A program made the position numbers and the translations under genes. The notes under the pieces are model-generated. The model had not been told where the DNA came from and did no database searches. It was given only the letters and a program-made list of their open reading frames with translations. Shown piece by piece: positions 63,940 to 64,000 of a DNA stretch of 64,000 nt. How positions within the stretch are numbered: position 1 is the first letter of the stretch; every line of letters starts with the position of its first letter. Origin of the DNA: Thalassovita taeanensis (GTDB taxonomy: Bacteria; Pseudomonadota; Alphaproteobacteria; Rhodobacterales; Rhodobacteraceae); the NCBI RefSeq assembly GCF_900110775.1, contig NZ_FOEP01000004.1:7538-71537 (forward strand), given 5' to 3'.

Positions 63940-64000
63940 TTACACGACGCGGTTCACCATCATTTTCTTGATCTCGGCGATCGCCTTGGCCGGGTTCAAT
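63940..64000 (-). CDS. sdhB: Succinate dehydrogenase iron-sulfur subunit, C-terminal fragment
   Basis: Only the last 19 residues are in the window: LNPAKAIAEIKKMMVNRVV, followed by TAA. This is the characteristic C-terminus of alphaproteobacterial SdhB, whose 'GLNPAKAIAEIKKMM' end follows the last Fe-S Cys motif. The gene runs off the right edge on the minus strand. A strong terminator follows it. Confidence 0.85.
   Translation of the reverse strand, partial: LNPAKAIAEIKKMMVNRVV

Overview
The window comes from a GC-rich alphaproteobacterium, almost certainly a member of the Rhodobacteraceae (Roseobacter group). The pointers are crotonyl-CoA carboxylase/reductase next to ethylmalonyl-CoA mutase (ethylmalonyl-CoA pathway), an N-acyl-homoserine lactone LuxI/LuxR pair, polyamine and nucleoside ABC transporters, a TSUP/TIGR02186 sulfite-export pair and TamA/TamB. 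No species name can be given from the sequence alone.

Left end (1-8942): an AT-richer, clearly mobile region. It holds a type II-C CRISPR-Cas locus on the minus strand in the order cas9-cas1-cas2, with a divergent tracrRNA-like gene upstream of cas9. No repeat-spacer array lies inside the window; it presumably starts left of base 1. cas9 carries a one-base frameshift between RuvC-II and HNH. Behind it come two unrelated tyrosine recombinases (4806-5822 and 7610-8794), two small translationally coupled helix-turn-helix genes and one unrecognised protein. The second integrase abuts the 3' end of a tRNA-Ser(TGA), the usual integration site of such elements.

Core 9.2-35.7 kb, mostly plus strand: a SPOR lipoprotein and D,D-carboxypeptidase, an overlapping run tmk-holB-tatD-metallo-beta-lactamase, an AEC transporter, a three-gene ABC exporter (ATPase, FtsX-like permease, HlyD adaptor), an amidase followed by potABCD, a Zur-controlled zinc uptake locus (znuA divergent from zur-znuC-znuB, with two Zur boxes between), an acetylpolyamine amidohydrolase, and tamA-tamB.

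Middle 35.7-51.1 kb: a cupin, a short SulP transporter, tRNA-Arg(TCT), an NADH dehydrogenase accessory subunit, uvrB, an inserted AT-richer toxin-antitoxin pair (DUF433-type antitoxin and VapC45-type PIN-like toxin), a universal stress protein, nfu-tsaB-rimI, a complete BMP-type nucleoside ABC importer, and the TSUP/TIGR02186 pair.

Right end 51.1-64.0 kb: SDR, RecD-like helicase, luxI, luxR and a small gene upstream of luxR, ccr - acyltransferase - ecm, a GNAT acetyltransferase, deoD with an SHMT-like PLP enzyme, a DUF1989 protein and the cut-off 3' end of sdhB. Three intergenic sites carry TGCA-centred hexamers repeated at exactly 11-bp spacing, one of them directly upstream of deoD; this is the least explained pattern in the window.
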